The notes below the pieces were generated by a model that was given only the letters and a program-made list of their open reading frames with translations, had not been told where the DNA came from and ran no database searches. Positions 22,374 to 33,718 of a DNA stretch of 64,000 nt are shown here, piece after piece. The position numbers and the translations under genes were made by a program. The stretch is from Sepiola atlantica (lineage: Eukaryota; Mollusca; Cephalopoda; Sepiida; Sepiolidae): contig OY744519.1 of the NCBI GenBank assembly GCA_963556195.1, positions 109,625,532 to 109,689,531 on the forward strand, read 5' to 3'. Within the stretch, counting starts at the first letter, position 1. Every line of letters begins with the position of its first letter.

Positions 22374-22543
22374 CTAGTAAATATACCCGGTGAACCAAGT
22401 GCAAGAGAGATCCATACAATTGCACTTAAAGGGACGGTTAGAATTACAATGAGTTCTCTTGGTTTGAATCTTTGAAATAGCGACTGAATGGCTGACATCA
22501 GGTAGGATGCTCCATCCCCAGCAAAAACAAAGGGTAACGGAAA
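22374..22543 (-). CDS. Candidate coding exon of a membrane protein
   Basis: On the minus strand a 170-base open block is bounded by a good acceptor (TCTCCTTTTGATTCAG just before 22543) and a donor (CTAG|GTAGT at 22374). It translates in phase 0 to about 56 residues: FPLPFVFAGDGASYLMSAIQ, SLFQRFKPRELIVILTVPLS and AIVWISLALGSPGIFT. The middle (about residues 29-48) is a plausible membrane helix preceded by a basic loop (QRFKPRE), which recalls the loop between helices of facilitator-type transporters, but no family was confirmed. It has no frameshift or stop, unlike the transposon relics around it. No partner exon was recognised, and intron phase is the only check available. It could also be a chance open frame. 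Confidence 0.35.
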
Positions 22544-22559
22544 CTGAATCAAAAGGAGA

Positions 22560-23330
22560 TCTTTATTATATCATCATATCGTAGGTTTACTAATTGTAAA
22601 CCCACTGTACAAACTTGTGTGCGTTCAGTCTATTATGTCAAGTTCTTCGTATAAATGACTTGTTCCGCCTGTGATAGCAGTCAAAGAGGTTGAAATATTG
22701 ATGTTGCTGCTTCCATCTTTTCCTGTAGCTTTGATAATTGTCTTTTCGTCAGCATAAAAGGTTTGTCTGTTCTTTTGTTTCCCCTTTTAGCATACTGTCT
22801 GCGCTTTTATTTCACCATACCCCTCAGTGATATTGGTACACACTACAAGGTGAGGTCTTCCTGGGCGGCAAGATCCATCAGACATATTTCAAATCCACTT
22901 AAGTCCTTTTTGTACCAGTTTAGGTGGCATCCATATGACAGAGAATATCTATGAAAATGACCGCTTTGCGGTTGGTTTGTGGTGGGTTCGATAGTTCCGA
23001 ATCCATTTTTGCTGCGCACCTTAGCTGTTGCTTTGAAATGGTGGAATATTTCCTGCTGACTAAGATGATCGATACCTGTCCATTTTGTGTACGAGATGTA
23101 CTCGCATCCCTAGCTCTCAGTTGGGTTCATTTATGATTTACATCCATTTCTGTAAATATGGTTACTTGATGTTTTAGTACTCCAGCCTCAATGACTTCCT
23201 CTCTGAATCTATTTAAAAATATTTATTATAACTAACTTATACCCACCCCTTGAGCGATGTTGGTACAGTACCTGGGTATGTCAACTTCTATCTTTACCCA
23301 GCTTCTACTGCTTTGTAGTTAGTATGAAAA
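22560..23330. other. Unrecognised sequence with coding-like texture
   Basis: The GC content is higher than its surroundings and both strands hold short open frames (for example plus 22763-23136). A minus-strand reading gives fragments such as NINISTSLTAITGGTSHLYE with several stops. It may be an old transposon gene, but nothing was identified. Confidence 0.3.
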
Positions 23331-23349
23331 AAAATATTTGTGAAATTTC

Positions 23350-23510
23350 GTGGAAAAATACACTAAAATGAAAACTTTAAATTTTCAATAAACCCGCATG
23401 CTTCTTCAAGGAAATAAAATAAGATAAATAAAAACTAGATAAAAAAATTTTTTTTCGTGGGTTTCTTTAAAACTTCTGTGGACCCTCGGTTGTGAATCCC
23501 TGATATACAT
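23350..23510. mobile_element. hAT-like MITE end
   Basis: AACTTCTGTGGACCCTCGG then GTGAATCCCTGAT matches the right end of the copy at 43510-43830. The left end was not found. Confidence 0.4.
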
Positions 23511-23519
23511 GAATCATGC

Positions 23520-24405
23520 CATGATACTATTAAAGATGTAACTAGTTAGAAAGTTTAATGTAACATCTGATTAAAAAAAAATCTATACTAATAAAAGCTT
23601 CTTTTTTTCATCCTCAAAGTTATGATCAAAGTAAAGGTCAAAGTTAACAGCAAGGTTACGGTACAACCGATGGACACAGCCAGATATAGAGATGCGATGT
23701 CAGCATCTAAAGTACAGATTTCATTCCGAGATACATTCTAGTATATATAAAAAAAATATTTAGTAAATTCTGATCGCGCTTCAAGAATATTTTTGCGGGT
23801 GTGAGAAAGTGAGAAAAATTAAATTCCTCTTAATATAATTATTGCCACCATTTATTTATATGTTTTTACCTATTCCCACGCTTACTTTCCTAATTAAATC
23901 ATTAAAATCGGTAAATTAAGTTGTAATCTTAGAAAGTGACAAGAGCTTTCCTTACCAGCTAGAGGGGTTGTCTTAGTTCAAAAAAAAAAAATTGAAAAGA
24001 TTTGAGAGGAAATTAAAAGTTTGCCATGTCTTTTTTTTTCATCCTAAAGCAATGTAAGACTTTGTAAACAGTTTTACTATTTTTTTTTTTTTGCTATTAA
24101 TGGCGGACATTTAAAAAAATAATTTCTTCTCGATCTGGAAGTTATGATCTGAGACGAGACAGATTTAAAAAACTAGATCTATTAACCAATTGAATATTTT
24201 TGCTAACAGAGTAATATATTTTTTAAAGAATCTGCCAGAACAGATTTAGAACAGCAATATAGTAAATAATTTTTAAGAAGGAATTAAATGAATTCAGAAA
24301 TAATTGTAAAATAATGAATTAAGTGGGATTTTGGGGGGACTATCAGATAAAATATTTACCGTAATTTGATATTTATATTTATATAGTACGAGGAGAATAT
24401 AAGTT
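23520..24405. other. Unrecognised AT-rich sequence
   Basis: TCTATACTAATAAAAG at about 23582 resembles the 5' end of some Helitrons, without a confirmed 3' hairpin. Nothing else recognised. Confidence 0.3.
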
Positions 24406-24409
24406 TTGT

Positions 24410-24910
24410 ATGACTTTTATGTCCCCTTATGAAGATTAAAATCAAGATAAAATGCGACAAAACATTGTCTAGAATTCTTATTCCAATTTTGATCAAAATC
24501 CATTACATGATTTTAAGTCTAAGGTTTCAGTAGCGTTTTATGAAATAACTTAAATTCGGGGAATCTTGCTTAATTTGTGCATTGATCAAATTTAATGCAA
24601 ATCTGAAATAGTAGAATTTTCAAATGGGAGATTGTGCCCATTTTTTCCCCTCTAAAACCATTTAAAATACTCTAAAGGAAAATGAAATTTGGAGAATATT
24701 CATTAATTGATGACTAATACCTATTGTTAAAATGTTTAAAAAATCGTAGGTATCTGAATACTCATGAAAAACTTCCAACCCCTTCTACCCCCTTAGAATA
24801 AAACTGAATTAAACTAAATTTAGCCTACATTACGACTCTTTATGCCTAGAAGCTGTGTTTCAAAATGAATAAATCTCTGTTGATTAGTTTAGGAGTTAAT
24901 CCTGTACATA
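24410..24910 (+). repeat. Dispersed repeat, copy 2
   Basis: Same orientation and same end points as 19140-19650, about 5.27 kb away. It ends just before an imperfect ATACATACAAATATATAAAC tract. Confidence 0.75.
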
Positions 24911-24919
24911 CAAATATAT

Positions 24920-26045
24920 AAACATATACACATACCTAACTATATAAATAGAGATTAATAGTGTAGCAGGAGTAGTGGCATGCATGAGATAGACAATGGT
25001 TACTCAACATACCAATATTCCTGCTAACAAATAAAAAAAATAAAGAAGGTATGATGAATGTGACAACAACAACAAAAGAAATATCACGGGTGTATAATAA
25101 AGATAAGAGTGTTGTTGCTAGAATCGGAGCTACTGCTGCTGACTGGCATTGCCAAGTCACCTGGCTGTTTGTGAAGCAAGTCGAACTTCCGCATAGAGCT
25201 CACGTAGATCGTGCATCAGGAATAACCTGCAAATTGAGAAACAAGGAAGATCCCAACGAGGCATAACAAACAAAAAAATAATGAATGAATGATTTTTTCT
25301 ATAAAACTCATCAAATAGAAAATCAATCTCTTGCCTGAATGTGATAAATTAAATTTTAAATGAAGATAAAGGAAAGTGGAGAAAATGTAGACAACCTCAA
25401 GATGTAATAATATTTAGATGCTGGTGTGTAAAGATAAGGTTAGTATTGTAAATTTCCACGTAATGTTAAAATTAGGTAGATTTAAAATTTCCAATTAGAA
25501 TTCGAATAAGGCTACATGTCCTGGCAGTGATGTCATAGAGAGGGGAAGCCGTCAGTCTTACATGGCGAATGAGCAGGTGAGATCTTTCTTTTTCAACTGA
25601 ACCAACAGAGAGAGATAGCGGTAGTTTTGGATAGCTGCTGCCTCCCTCCCCATGCTGTAGAGGGTTGAGTATTTTATGCATATATGTGTATGCTATGAAG
25701 AAAGAATAAAACCCCAAAGAGATTTTTGAAACCTAATTGCATTTGTCGACCTTTCTTTATTAATAAGGTTTATGAAAGGTAAGGTGTCATTGAGAAGAAG
25801 AAGAAAAAAAGAAGATAACGACAGAGCAAAGAGAAGATGGGAACCTCACCACTGCGGCTACAGAAATACAACCAGCTGATTCTGCCGACAAAGTGGACGC
25901 ACCGTGGAGATTTAGAAGGGCACAATGTGGGGATTGAAGAACACTCCAGCTATGCTACCAAGACAAGCATCGCTTGTTTCTTGTCAAACTTCATCGCTGT
26001 ATTGTTGTCACAGGAGTCTATTGACTCTGATTATAGCGGAGTAGT
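24920..26045. other. Unrecognised sequence
   Basis: An open plus-strand frame at 25837-26079 (MGTSPLRLQKYNQLILPTKW) ends inside the SINE that follows and has no recognised domain. Nothing else is supported. Confidence 0.35.
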
Positions 26046-26050
26046 TTTAT

Positions 26051-26388
26051 TTATCTTCCTCCCACAAGGTAAGATGTGACACAAGGTCGGGAAAGTGGGA
26101 TCTGAAAAGCCAGCGCCCGAGAAGGTAAGCACTCTGGCCTACACAAAAATGTCTGGGTAGCCCCGTCGGCATTCCCCGGTAGGGGCGCCTCAGGCAGTAA
26201 GCGATGAACTTACTCCACCCAAAAGAGGGGAGGCAAAGCCTGGGAGGGTGGACCTCCTAGAACTGCACAGGACAAACCCACAGACCAGCAGAATCAAGCC
26301 CCGAAGGCCAAGACGATACCAGTCTATAGGGTGTAGTATCCATCGGAACAGATACTACACTTTGATCTTGGCCAAAAGGCCAAGAAGC
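26051..26388 (-). mobile_element. U2-headed SINE, best-preserved head
   Basis: On the minus strand it starts GCTTCTTGGCCTTTTGGCCA and continues AGATCAAAGTGTAGTATCTG and TTCC, a very close match to the first 45 bases of U2 snRNA. The body and tail then match 5890-6174 closely (GGAGGTCCACCCTCCCAGG, CCGACCTTGTGTCACATC). The head is more complete than in the 5.8-kb copy, so it best shows the U2 origin. Confidence 0.85.
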
Positions 26389-26559
26389 CGTTTTCAGTTA
26401 AGCAACGGACAGAGTGATAAATAACACAACAAATGTAAAGCCTTGGTAAATGTTACAGTGCAATTTTATTTATAAATACTAAATGTGTACACGATGTGTG
26501 TATCCCATGCAGTTGTAGAATAACTTTTAATCTAGAAGTTGTAAAAAAAACAATTATGT

Positions 26560-26630
26560 AGTATGAAATATAAAAACAATTATGTAGTATGAAATATAAA
26601 AACAATTATGTAGTATGAAATATAAACTTG
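26560..26630. repeat. 26-bp unit in three tandem copies
   Basis: AACAATTATGTAGTATGAAA plus TATAAA is repeated three times without change. Confidence 0.9.
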
Positions 26631-26807
26631 ACTTTCACTTTGCATAAGTGCAACTTTAAAATTGCTTCATTCATGAAAAAGGGTTGGCATTCGATCAGAG
26701 CACCGTTTACACTCTGTCTTCAACGGGACCCTTAAAGCTCAATTTCACCGTAAAAATATGAAATTAATAATGGACTTGTTGCCACAGTCAATAAAATAAT
26801 GCAACTC

Positions 26808-27000
26808 ACAATCACTGGAAACAGATACTACACTACCTCACCCCCTAAATTAAGCATCGAAAGAAAGTAGATTAGGGATGCCTCAGCCGGTTAACAATTA
26901 GCTAACCCCTTCTAAAAGAGAGAAAGCAAAGCCTGTGAGGGTAGACCACCTAGGACTACCCAGACAAATACCTTGGTCCGACCTGTATGGAGTGCCTAAA
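26808..27000 (-). mobile_element. Diverged U2-headed SINE copy
   Basis: On the minus strand it has GTGTAGTATCTGTTTCC, then CAGGCTTTGCTTTCTCTC, an AGGCATCCC segment and others that align with the intact copies in order but with many changes. It is an older insertion. Confidence 0.6.
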
Positions 27001-27129
27001 AGAATTTCTTTGTAGCCTCAAGCCTCAAGTCACCAAATTTCAGACATTAAATAATCTCAGTTAATTCTTTTTAACCAATGAGAATACAGATAATTTGTGT
27101 GTTCATCTATTTCTTATTAAGGTGGATTT

Positions 27130-27210
27130 GCTTATTGCAGTTCAATAACCAGTCGTTCTGTTTCTCCTAGGTTGTGAGTTCGATCCTCACTAGTAACCTA
27201 TGATTTTGAC
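27130..27210 (+). other. tRNA 3'-half-like sequence
   Basis: GTGAGTTCGATCCTCAC (about 27174-27190) forms a perfect T-arm with TTCGATC loop and a B-box. No matching D and anticodon arms were found upstream, so it is a pseudogene or SINE piece. Confidence 0.35.
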
Positions 27211-27649
27211 ATTTTTTAAATTTTCAAACTACACACCAAGCAAAGACGGACCCTTTTATGGCAGGGATGAGGAAAGTTGGGGCCACTTTCACTGCTCGAT
27301 CTAGATTTAGGCTTATCATGTCTGACATAACCTAGTTCTAGAGTGCTGCATGACATACTCCTCAATAATGGTGTGCTTTCAGATGAGATACAGCAATAGT
27401 ATCCAGGTGCTGTTTGTTATATCATATGATTGATGTGGGAGAGTCGTGGGATTAGCTAAAGCTATTATGTAAATAGTTGATGTAGGACAGATTTGAAGTG
27501 AGTTTCAGTTGTTGCCACAATCTGTTAGTATTCTCTGTTTTATGACAAAAATATAAATTTGGCATGTGTTCACAAATCTATCAACTTCTTCCTCCATGTG
27601 CTTAGTGTCAAGTGAAATCTCCGTGGACAGAGTAAGGGCTTCACATCTG

Positions 27650-27880
27650 TGGAAAACATCACCACGGAACAGCTTCCCTGCAGAGTACAACATAGTCGTC
27701 TTAAAATCCGATGTCAACAAATACTTGTCATAAACCGTCCCACAAGTAATCAAACTTAGTTCATTCCATTGATCAATGTTAGTACTCTCATAGTGTTCTT
27801 CATCTTTCGGCTAACAATTATTCCATCCCATTAAACATTATGCTCTAGTGGCTCTTGGCTTTGATAAGTGCTTACCCAAT
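27650..27880 (+). mobile_element. LINE 3' tail, second family
   Basis: TACAACATAGTCGTCTTAAA, then TGTCAACAAATACTTGTCAT, through TTGGCTTTGATAAGTG, matches the 3' end of the element at 54311-54985. Only the last codons (NKYLS) and untranslated tail are present. Confidence 0.65.
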
Positions 27881-28149
27881 AGTAAACAAAAACAAATATT
27901 CCAACCGACATCTACAGTCATTTATACTGAATATGACATTTTTCATAGGAAATTTGAAGATTTTAATTCTGTAGTTGTATTCATGAATAAGCCACAGACG
28001 TCTAGAAATAAAGCTGTACATTCATTGAACTGTGGGATGCATTATTGTCCTAGTAAATATCGTTACAGTCTATGAAATCGTTTATGTTGAGTTTAAATCC
28101 TATCCAACCTATTTCCCCCCGAGCAACTTTTGTTCAAGTAATCGTATAC

Positions 28150-28255
28150 AAATGAATCGTTTACACATTTTGTTTCACCCTAATTCTCAGTAGCCCCTTA
28201 CGTCTACAGTGTCAATTTGCCTTGTTTGCGGTGAATTCAGTTTTTAAAAAAATAA
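28150..28255 (+). mobile_element. LINE 3' tail, first family
   Basis: CTCAGTAGCCCCTTACGTCT is the reverse complement of the 3' end of the elements at 31.2 kb and 38.5 kb. Only about 80 bp are present. Confidence 0.55.
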
Positions 28256-28439
28256 TTTTTAAAAAAAATGAGAATGGTGCAAAGCCAATGGATATTGGAT
28301 ATTCTAGAATTAAAGTTTTTAGTGAAAACGTGTTTGGTTATCTTTTCCGAACACAAGTATGTCATTTTGTGTGTTGTTTTCTCTTAGGTACACGCAAGGG
28401 TCGGAATAATGTAAAAAAAAGACAATAATTGAGAAATAG

Positions 28440-28735
28440 TTGCATTTACATATATACACGTTTATTCTCACATATGAAACATGATACATAAAGGAGTGAA
28501 AACTGCAGACATAGTTACTAAGTAGAAGGCTACATTAATGTCCCAATACAAGAGAAAGATACATGTGTTACCAGGGTCGGATTGAAACATGGGCAATGTA
28601 TAAATAAATGTGACTTACATTTTGTTAATAGTGTGTTCTGGGCGCCTATGACTGTGACCAGAAGAGATAGTCTAAAAATCTACGACCAGGCTTAGTGAAA
28701 GACATGCCAAGATAGCATCTATGGCTTGGAGTGCC
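28440..28735. other. Unrecognised sequence
   Basis: Nothing recognised. Confidence 0.3.
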
Positions 28736-28743
28736 AAGCAGGA

Positions 28744-28753
28744 TGAGAGAGAG

Positions 28754-28818
<65 letters not shown>

Positions 28819-28908
28819 TAGCGAGAGAGAGAGAGAGATAGCGAGAGAGAGAGAGATAGCGAGAGAGAGAGAGAGAGATAGCGATAGAGAGAAAGAGAGA
28901 GAGAGAGT
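28744..28908. repeat. (GA)n array with periodic GATAGC interruptions
   Basis: GA repeat with spaced GAAA and GATAGCGA units, giving a higher-order pattern of about 18-22 bp in its second half. Confidence 0.9.
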
Positions 28909-29164
28909 TTTGTTCTAAATTACCCATGTGGCCTAAATTAGCTGTTTTATTTCCAGCACAGGATGGTGCATTGTTTTCATTGGCCAGTCTGATTCGGAAG
29001 CAAACAATCATATAATTTGCCATAAAATATATAGACCAAACGAAACTTTGAACTGTAAATATCATAACCTTCATTCAAGTTCTGCAAACACTGAGCTATT
29101 ACCTTTCTTCTGAGTAGAACACTACAATGAAATATAATAAACAATTTTAATTTCGTATTATTTT

Positions 29165-29500
29165 CACTCAAGATGAGAACAGTAGTCCGAACAATCCAAA
29201 TAATACATATTATCAATCCTCATCTAAAAAATTCAGAAACATTCTTCAAATCGGTACGGACCTGAATTAATACGAAAATGGAAACCCCACAACGCTCTTT
29301 CCGTTTTATAAAGACATCACACATTTTAAATTGTAACGACTATGGTTTGTTCGAAAAACAGAACAAAAACATTCTTTCCACCATTCACCAATAAGAGCCA
29401 TTGTCAAGATACACCTAAAGAAGGTTGGAGGTAACATCGGCTGAAACGTTGTGAAAATAACGTCCAAGATTAGAACGGTAGTCTGAACAATTCAAATATA
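29165..29500 (+). mobile_element. PLE terminal-repeat-like tandem unit (~297 bp)
   Basis: AAGATGAGAACAGTAGTCCG at about 29172 recurs as AAGATTAGAACGGTAGTCTG at about 29469, each followed by AACAAT(C/T)CAAATA. One full repeat period of about 297 bp therefore lies between, holding the eroded hammerhead at 29412-29453. Related single copies are at 13.9 kb and 53.7 kb. Confidence 0.55.
29412..29453 (+). ncRNA. Hammerhead, inactive-looking core
   Basis: Stem I CAC/GTG, core CTAAAGA (G5 changed to A), stem II GGTTG with CGGCT, GAAA, palindromic stem III ACGT and U at the cut site. The G5 change would be expected to abolish activity. Confidence 0.45.
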
Positions 29501-29509
29501 ACAATTTTG

Positions 29510-30290
29510 TTATTTAAAAAAATGCAATTTTTACACTTACGCCCAGAATATGGAAAGTTAAAATCATTAATCTCAAACAAATCAACAATCATTTTTATTT
29601 CCATATTTTTTCCTTTGTTTTTTTTTTGTTTTAATTTTCAAGAATCTACTTTTTATAAGTTTTGCTAATATAGTTATTATCTCTCTGGAAATCTTCTTTG
29701 AAGTCGAGAATCTGGAAGCCACCTCTTGGCGTTCTCCCGAGTAAACCCGCCGAAGTTTTATCTTTCGGAATTCTGTACGATAACAAGAATGAAAAACAGT
29801 AACAAAAAAAAAAAAACACAAAAAAATAAAAGATTTAAATATGCAACAAAATAAAAAATAACACGAAAAAAAACAGAATGATTTTTGAAAATTATATTCC
29901 TGCAGGCCATGTTTTTACCTGATACATAATCGCAAAGCCAGGCAGAAAGCAGTTCAATATATTCCAATCTTCCAAGTGATCTGTAGCTCTAGCAGAAAAT
30001 AAGCGAAAAAAGAGGGAGAGAGGGAGGCGGGGCAAGGGGATGCTTCTGCGACTGAACCGACTGGTACTCTGTCAGTCTACAAGTTAAAATTAGAAAAAGA
30101 AAAAAAAACTATCTGCCTTAAGCAAGATTTTCTATTGCTTTCAAATTTCTAGAATGGCTGTAAAAGTCTCCTTTTGAAGTCCTCGATGTAATAAGAAGGC
30201 AAGATCAACACACAAGTTGGAAAGAGAGCAAAACATTGGATAGCCCGACCCGCACAATAAAAAAATATTTGGACTTGGAAGATGAAGGTC
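29510..30290. other. Unrecognised AT-rich sequence
   Basis: Several homopolymer A/T runs; no feature recognised. Confidence 0.4.
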
Positions 30291-30299
30291 TAAAGTTCA

Positions 30300-31135
30300 A
30301 TCTCAGAGATTGTTGTGAGACGGAGAACAACAAGATTGGTAACAGTTTTAATTACAAATGAATACAACAACAGTGATAGGATAGAAAAGTAAATAGTGTC
30401 GATGTCTCGAGACAGAGAGACTAACTAACGAATTTATTCAGAGGCGGGGGGGGGGTGTAATAATATAATTTACAATATTTTCCCCTTCAAGTATTATAAT
30501 GAGAAGGAGTTAATACTGTCCTGTTCAGTAACAAAATCTTTGTATTTTCCAGGAGATTTTCGTATTCTGAAATATGTTTTTCAACAAACTTAATTAAAAT
30601 TCAATTTAAATTTGTTATTCTTTAACGGAAATTTAATTTGCGTTTATGTCATTTTTATGCAAACCATTTTTAACGTGCTTTCTTTATAGTGTCCTATTCA
30701 GTAACAAAGTCCGAGTATTTTCAGGAAATTTTCATATTCTGCAAGATTTTTGTAGGGGTATGGTTAGGATTTCGCTCTCGACTGGCTCTCCACAAGGGTT
30801 GTTTTCTTCACTCGGTTCAGAAATTAGTGTACTTTCCATTTCACTGGTAGGGCTTTCCTGCCCACTAATAGGTGGCATTCAGACATCTACTAGGCTTGTA
30901 GTATTATCATCCTCTCACTGTCACTGTGGTTGTATTTGTTTGTGATTCGATATTGTAGTGATATCGAGAGCAACAAGAGACTAGATTACCATTGGTAAAG
31001 GTTTTAATCACAAACGAACACAACATCAGTGATAATGGGAAGGATAAGGAATTAAACAGTCCTCGTGCCTAGCAGCAGAGAGAGTGACTAACGAGTTTAT
31101 ACAAGGGGGAGTTAATAATATAATTTACAATACAG
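30300..31135 (+). repeat. Direct repeat pair, about 170 bp each
   Basis: 30300-30470 and 30965-31135 align at roughly two thirds identity (ACAACAAGA..., AGAGACTAACTAACGA/GAGTGACTAACGAG, TAATAATATAATTTACAATA). A second direct repeat lies between: TTCAGTAACAAAATCTTTGT at about 30521 and TTCAGTAACAAAGTCCGAGT at about 30695. Possibly remains of LTRs; no internal coding. Confidence 0.5.
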
Positions 31136-31164
31136 GCTATTTTCTTTCTTTTTTTTTTTTTTAA

Positions 31165-31810
31165 ACATAGTTCACCCGAAACAAGGCAGGCTGCCACTGT
31201 AAACGTAAGGGGCTACTGAGAAATAGGGTGGAGGTTTTGGGGGGTCATCCTAAGTTGGGAGCCGTGCAACGAAATGTCTGTTTACATTAGTTTTAAATTT
31301 CTGCATGTCAGTACAGTCGGGGAAACAGGGAGCAGGGAGGGAGTTCCAGAGGCCGGCAGCACGAGGAAAGAAGCTATTGGAGTAGAAGGCTCTTCGACAT
31401 CTGGGGACCTCCACAGTGAATGGATAGGATTTGACTGATTTTCGGGTTAGTCTACTGAATTTATGTCGAGGGGGCACTAGTGCAGCAAGTTCATCAGAAC
31501 ATAACTCATTGAAGTACTTGTAAAACAAGCACAAGGATGCAACAGGGGCTTGAGCTTGGTTGACAGTGAGGGATCTATTAAGTTGGCGACTCTTTTGGGG
31601 ATCTTGTATAGGAGGGAGAGACTAGTGAATTATGCACCAGCCCAGATGTGGCAACAATACTCCATGCATGGGCGGATGGTGGCTTTGTAGAGATATAGGA
31701 TAATGTCAGGTGTGAGAAGTTTACTAGCACGGTAGAGGGAGCCCACCTTATTTGCAGCAGCCTTGGCAATGTCTTCAATATATTTATTCCAATTCATGTT
31801 ACCTGTGAAT
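31165..31810 (-). mobile_element. LINE 3' end, first family (Jockey-like)
   Basis: The minus strand shows a frame-shifted TIRPCMEY-type segment near 31620-31690, then LFYKYFNELCSDELAALVPP, SFFPRAAGLWNSLPAPCFP and FKTNVNRHFVARLPT at the C-terminus (31258). It is the same family as the element at 38.5-41.9 kb, with which it shares the 3' untranslated block GTAAGGGGCTACTG. It is 5'-truncated near 31810. Confidence 0.75.
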
Positions 31811-31819
31811 GTTAGGTCG

Positions 31820-32835
31820 AGGAGTTCGAATGTTGAACTTCAGTGCATCAATTTAAATACTTACAGGCAGCACAGTTATCCAGTGAATAAAATAATATGT
31901 AGAAACCAAAGTGACTTACATTCTTCTTGCATGCCCCTTTTTGTGATCCTCCCAGACTAAAGGAATGCCCTCCTGTAATTAAAGCTTTTTATTCATACTT
32001 TCAAAAAGACTAACTCGACACAAAACTTAATTCCAAATCACTAGCCAGTGTTTGTGTGTGTGTGGAGGGGAAGAAGACAGAGAGAGAGATCGAAATCACT
32101 AATTAGTTATATCTTGTCAGCCCATATCATTACTCATCATATGTCTTGCATGCTTTCAAACGAACTCTCTTGCTATCACCCTCTCACTTTGAGCCATGTA
32201 ATGTCATATCCATTTTAATACATTCCCACATCATAAGTATTTTTCAACCTGGGTATAGTAAGTTGACTCTGCTAACTCCTTGGCGGTTCACTTTTCCGGT
32301 TATTCTTAACTAACTAAAATATATACTAGGGGATCAATATCTAACATACTCAGCACATGGTTGCATGGATGGAAACGTTGGTTAAGAAATATTCTAGAGT
32401 AAATTTCGGTTGGATGAACAATTGTAGCCAAATTGGATGTGCATGCGTAAAAATAATGTTAAAAACGGAATTTTCAATGTAAGGTTTAATTAAAAAAATA
32501 ATTTAAAAAGTGGAAAATTCTATTTGGAAGTTAAAAGGTTTAAATTAAAGCTACATGTCAAAATATGACGTTATGGACATGAAGCTCCATATGCCAACAT
32601 CTTATAAAGTATGGCATCCCAAAGAACGAATTTAGGAACATTTTAACAAATAACACATCGATTCTGGCGGTTTTGGGTTGCAGTGTTCGCCTCCCCATAA
32701 TGGAAGCATTGTTTATACGCATTAATAAACTAAACATCAACCATTCCCGTTATGAGGAGGGGGGTGAAGGTGTATTGAAGTGCTGTTGAAATAATTTAAA
32801 AGAGCGCCCTCTTGATAGATTCACCAATTTATTTC
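31820..32835. other. Unrecognised sequence
   Basis: A short (GT)n at about 32050 and no recognised genes. Confidence 0.4.
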
Positions 32836-32845
32836 ATTTTGCAAC

Positions 32846-32883
32846 TGCCTGACGACGACCGATGTCGGTCGAAAACGTTCGCA
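32846..32883 (+). ncRNA. Hammerhead ribozyme (type I, compact)
   Basis: Stem I TGC (32846-32848) pairs with GCA (32881-32883). Core CTGACGA is 32849-32855. Stem II is GACCGA/TCGGTC with a 2-base loop, after one unpaired C32856. GAAA is 32871-32874, stem III is the palindrome AACGTT, and the cut follows C32880. It directly precedes PLE-like coding. Confidence 0.6.
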
Positions 32884-33030
32884 CAAAATACGGAGATTTT
32901 TTACACTCCTTGGATTATAACATCAAATCCGCCGTACGAAGACTAGAAAAAACGGATCAAAAGCTGAATAAGCAGAAGTTGGCACTCCTGTTTAATCAAA
33001 CATGTATAAGGGATGGAATGCTGCCCATGT
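32860..33030 (+). pseudogene. PLE N-terminal fragment
   Basis: Starting just after the hammerhead, the plus strand encodes GDFLHSLDYNIKSAVRRLEK, then LNKQKLALLFNQTCIRDGML and PMYTN before a (TA)n. The pattern of a charged helix followed by L(L)FNQTCI(x)4(L/I)P is typical of the region upstream of the RT in PLEs. The order terminal repeat with hammerhead, then N-terminus, agrees with PLE structure. The rest of the element has been lost or separated by the microsatellite. Confidence 0.5.
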
Positions 33031-33034
33031 ATAC

Positions 33035-33080
<46 letters not shown>
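33031..33080. repeat. (TA)n microsatellite
   Basis: About 24 TA units. Confidence 0.95.
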
Positions 33081-33085
<5 letters not shown>

Positions 33086-33294
33086 GGACGTTTCTCAACC
33101 ATCAAAATTATATATAAGAAAAAAATTTTTTTTTTAAATTTAGTCCCAAGTCGTTCGGTGGAAAATCACTTTTTGTAAGTCAATTTACTTTTTGCAGTTA
33201 CTATATTAGTTTTCTTCCAAGAAATTACGCTAGTTTTAACATTATTTAAGGGATCATCAGTTGTTTACCATGAAAAACTGTTTTGGGAATTTAA

Positions 33295-33296
<2 letters not shown>

Positions 33297-33329
<33 letters not shown>
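33297..33329. repeat. (TA)n microsatellite
   Basis: About 16 TA units. Confidence 0.95.
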
Positions 33330-33331
<2 letters not shown>

Positions 33332-33671
33332 GACATTTAATTTCTTCTTTTATTCATTTAGTCAAATCACAATATATGTATCGGTAGAGCTTCAACTTTA
33401 TTTCAAGGAGGGATCAATGATGCGTGTAAAGAATAGCCAGATTTTTTAAAACCAACAACAAAATAATGAAAGTATTCTCAAGTTTGTTTTTAGTAAAAAT
33501 ACTGACATTTCAATGAAATTTTTAAAAGAAAAGTAAAAGAAAAAAAGTTAACGAAAAAGAAAAAAGAAATTGAAGAGGAAAAGAGGGAAAATAATAAAAG
33601 AAAAGAAAGAATAGAAAGAAAAAAGAAAAGAAAAACAAAGGTAAATAAATCGAAATAAATAGAGTCACTTA

Positions 33672-33718
33672 ATGAAGAAGAAGAAGAAGAAGAAGAAGAA
33701 GAAGAAAAAGAAGAAAAG
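33672..33718. repeat. (GAA)n microsatellite in purine-rich region
   Basis: About 12 GAA units in a long A/G-rich strand (33520-33720). Confidence 0.9.

Noticed and set aside
23580..23660. Helitron 5' end (TCTATACTAATAAAAG)
   Set aside because: No 3' hairpin with CTRR end was found and the second copy is not evident.
26051..26388. A functional U2 snRNA gene
   Set aside because: Only the first ~45 bases match U2; Sm site and stems III-IV are absent and the sequence passes into the SINE tail.
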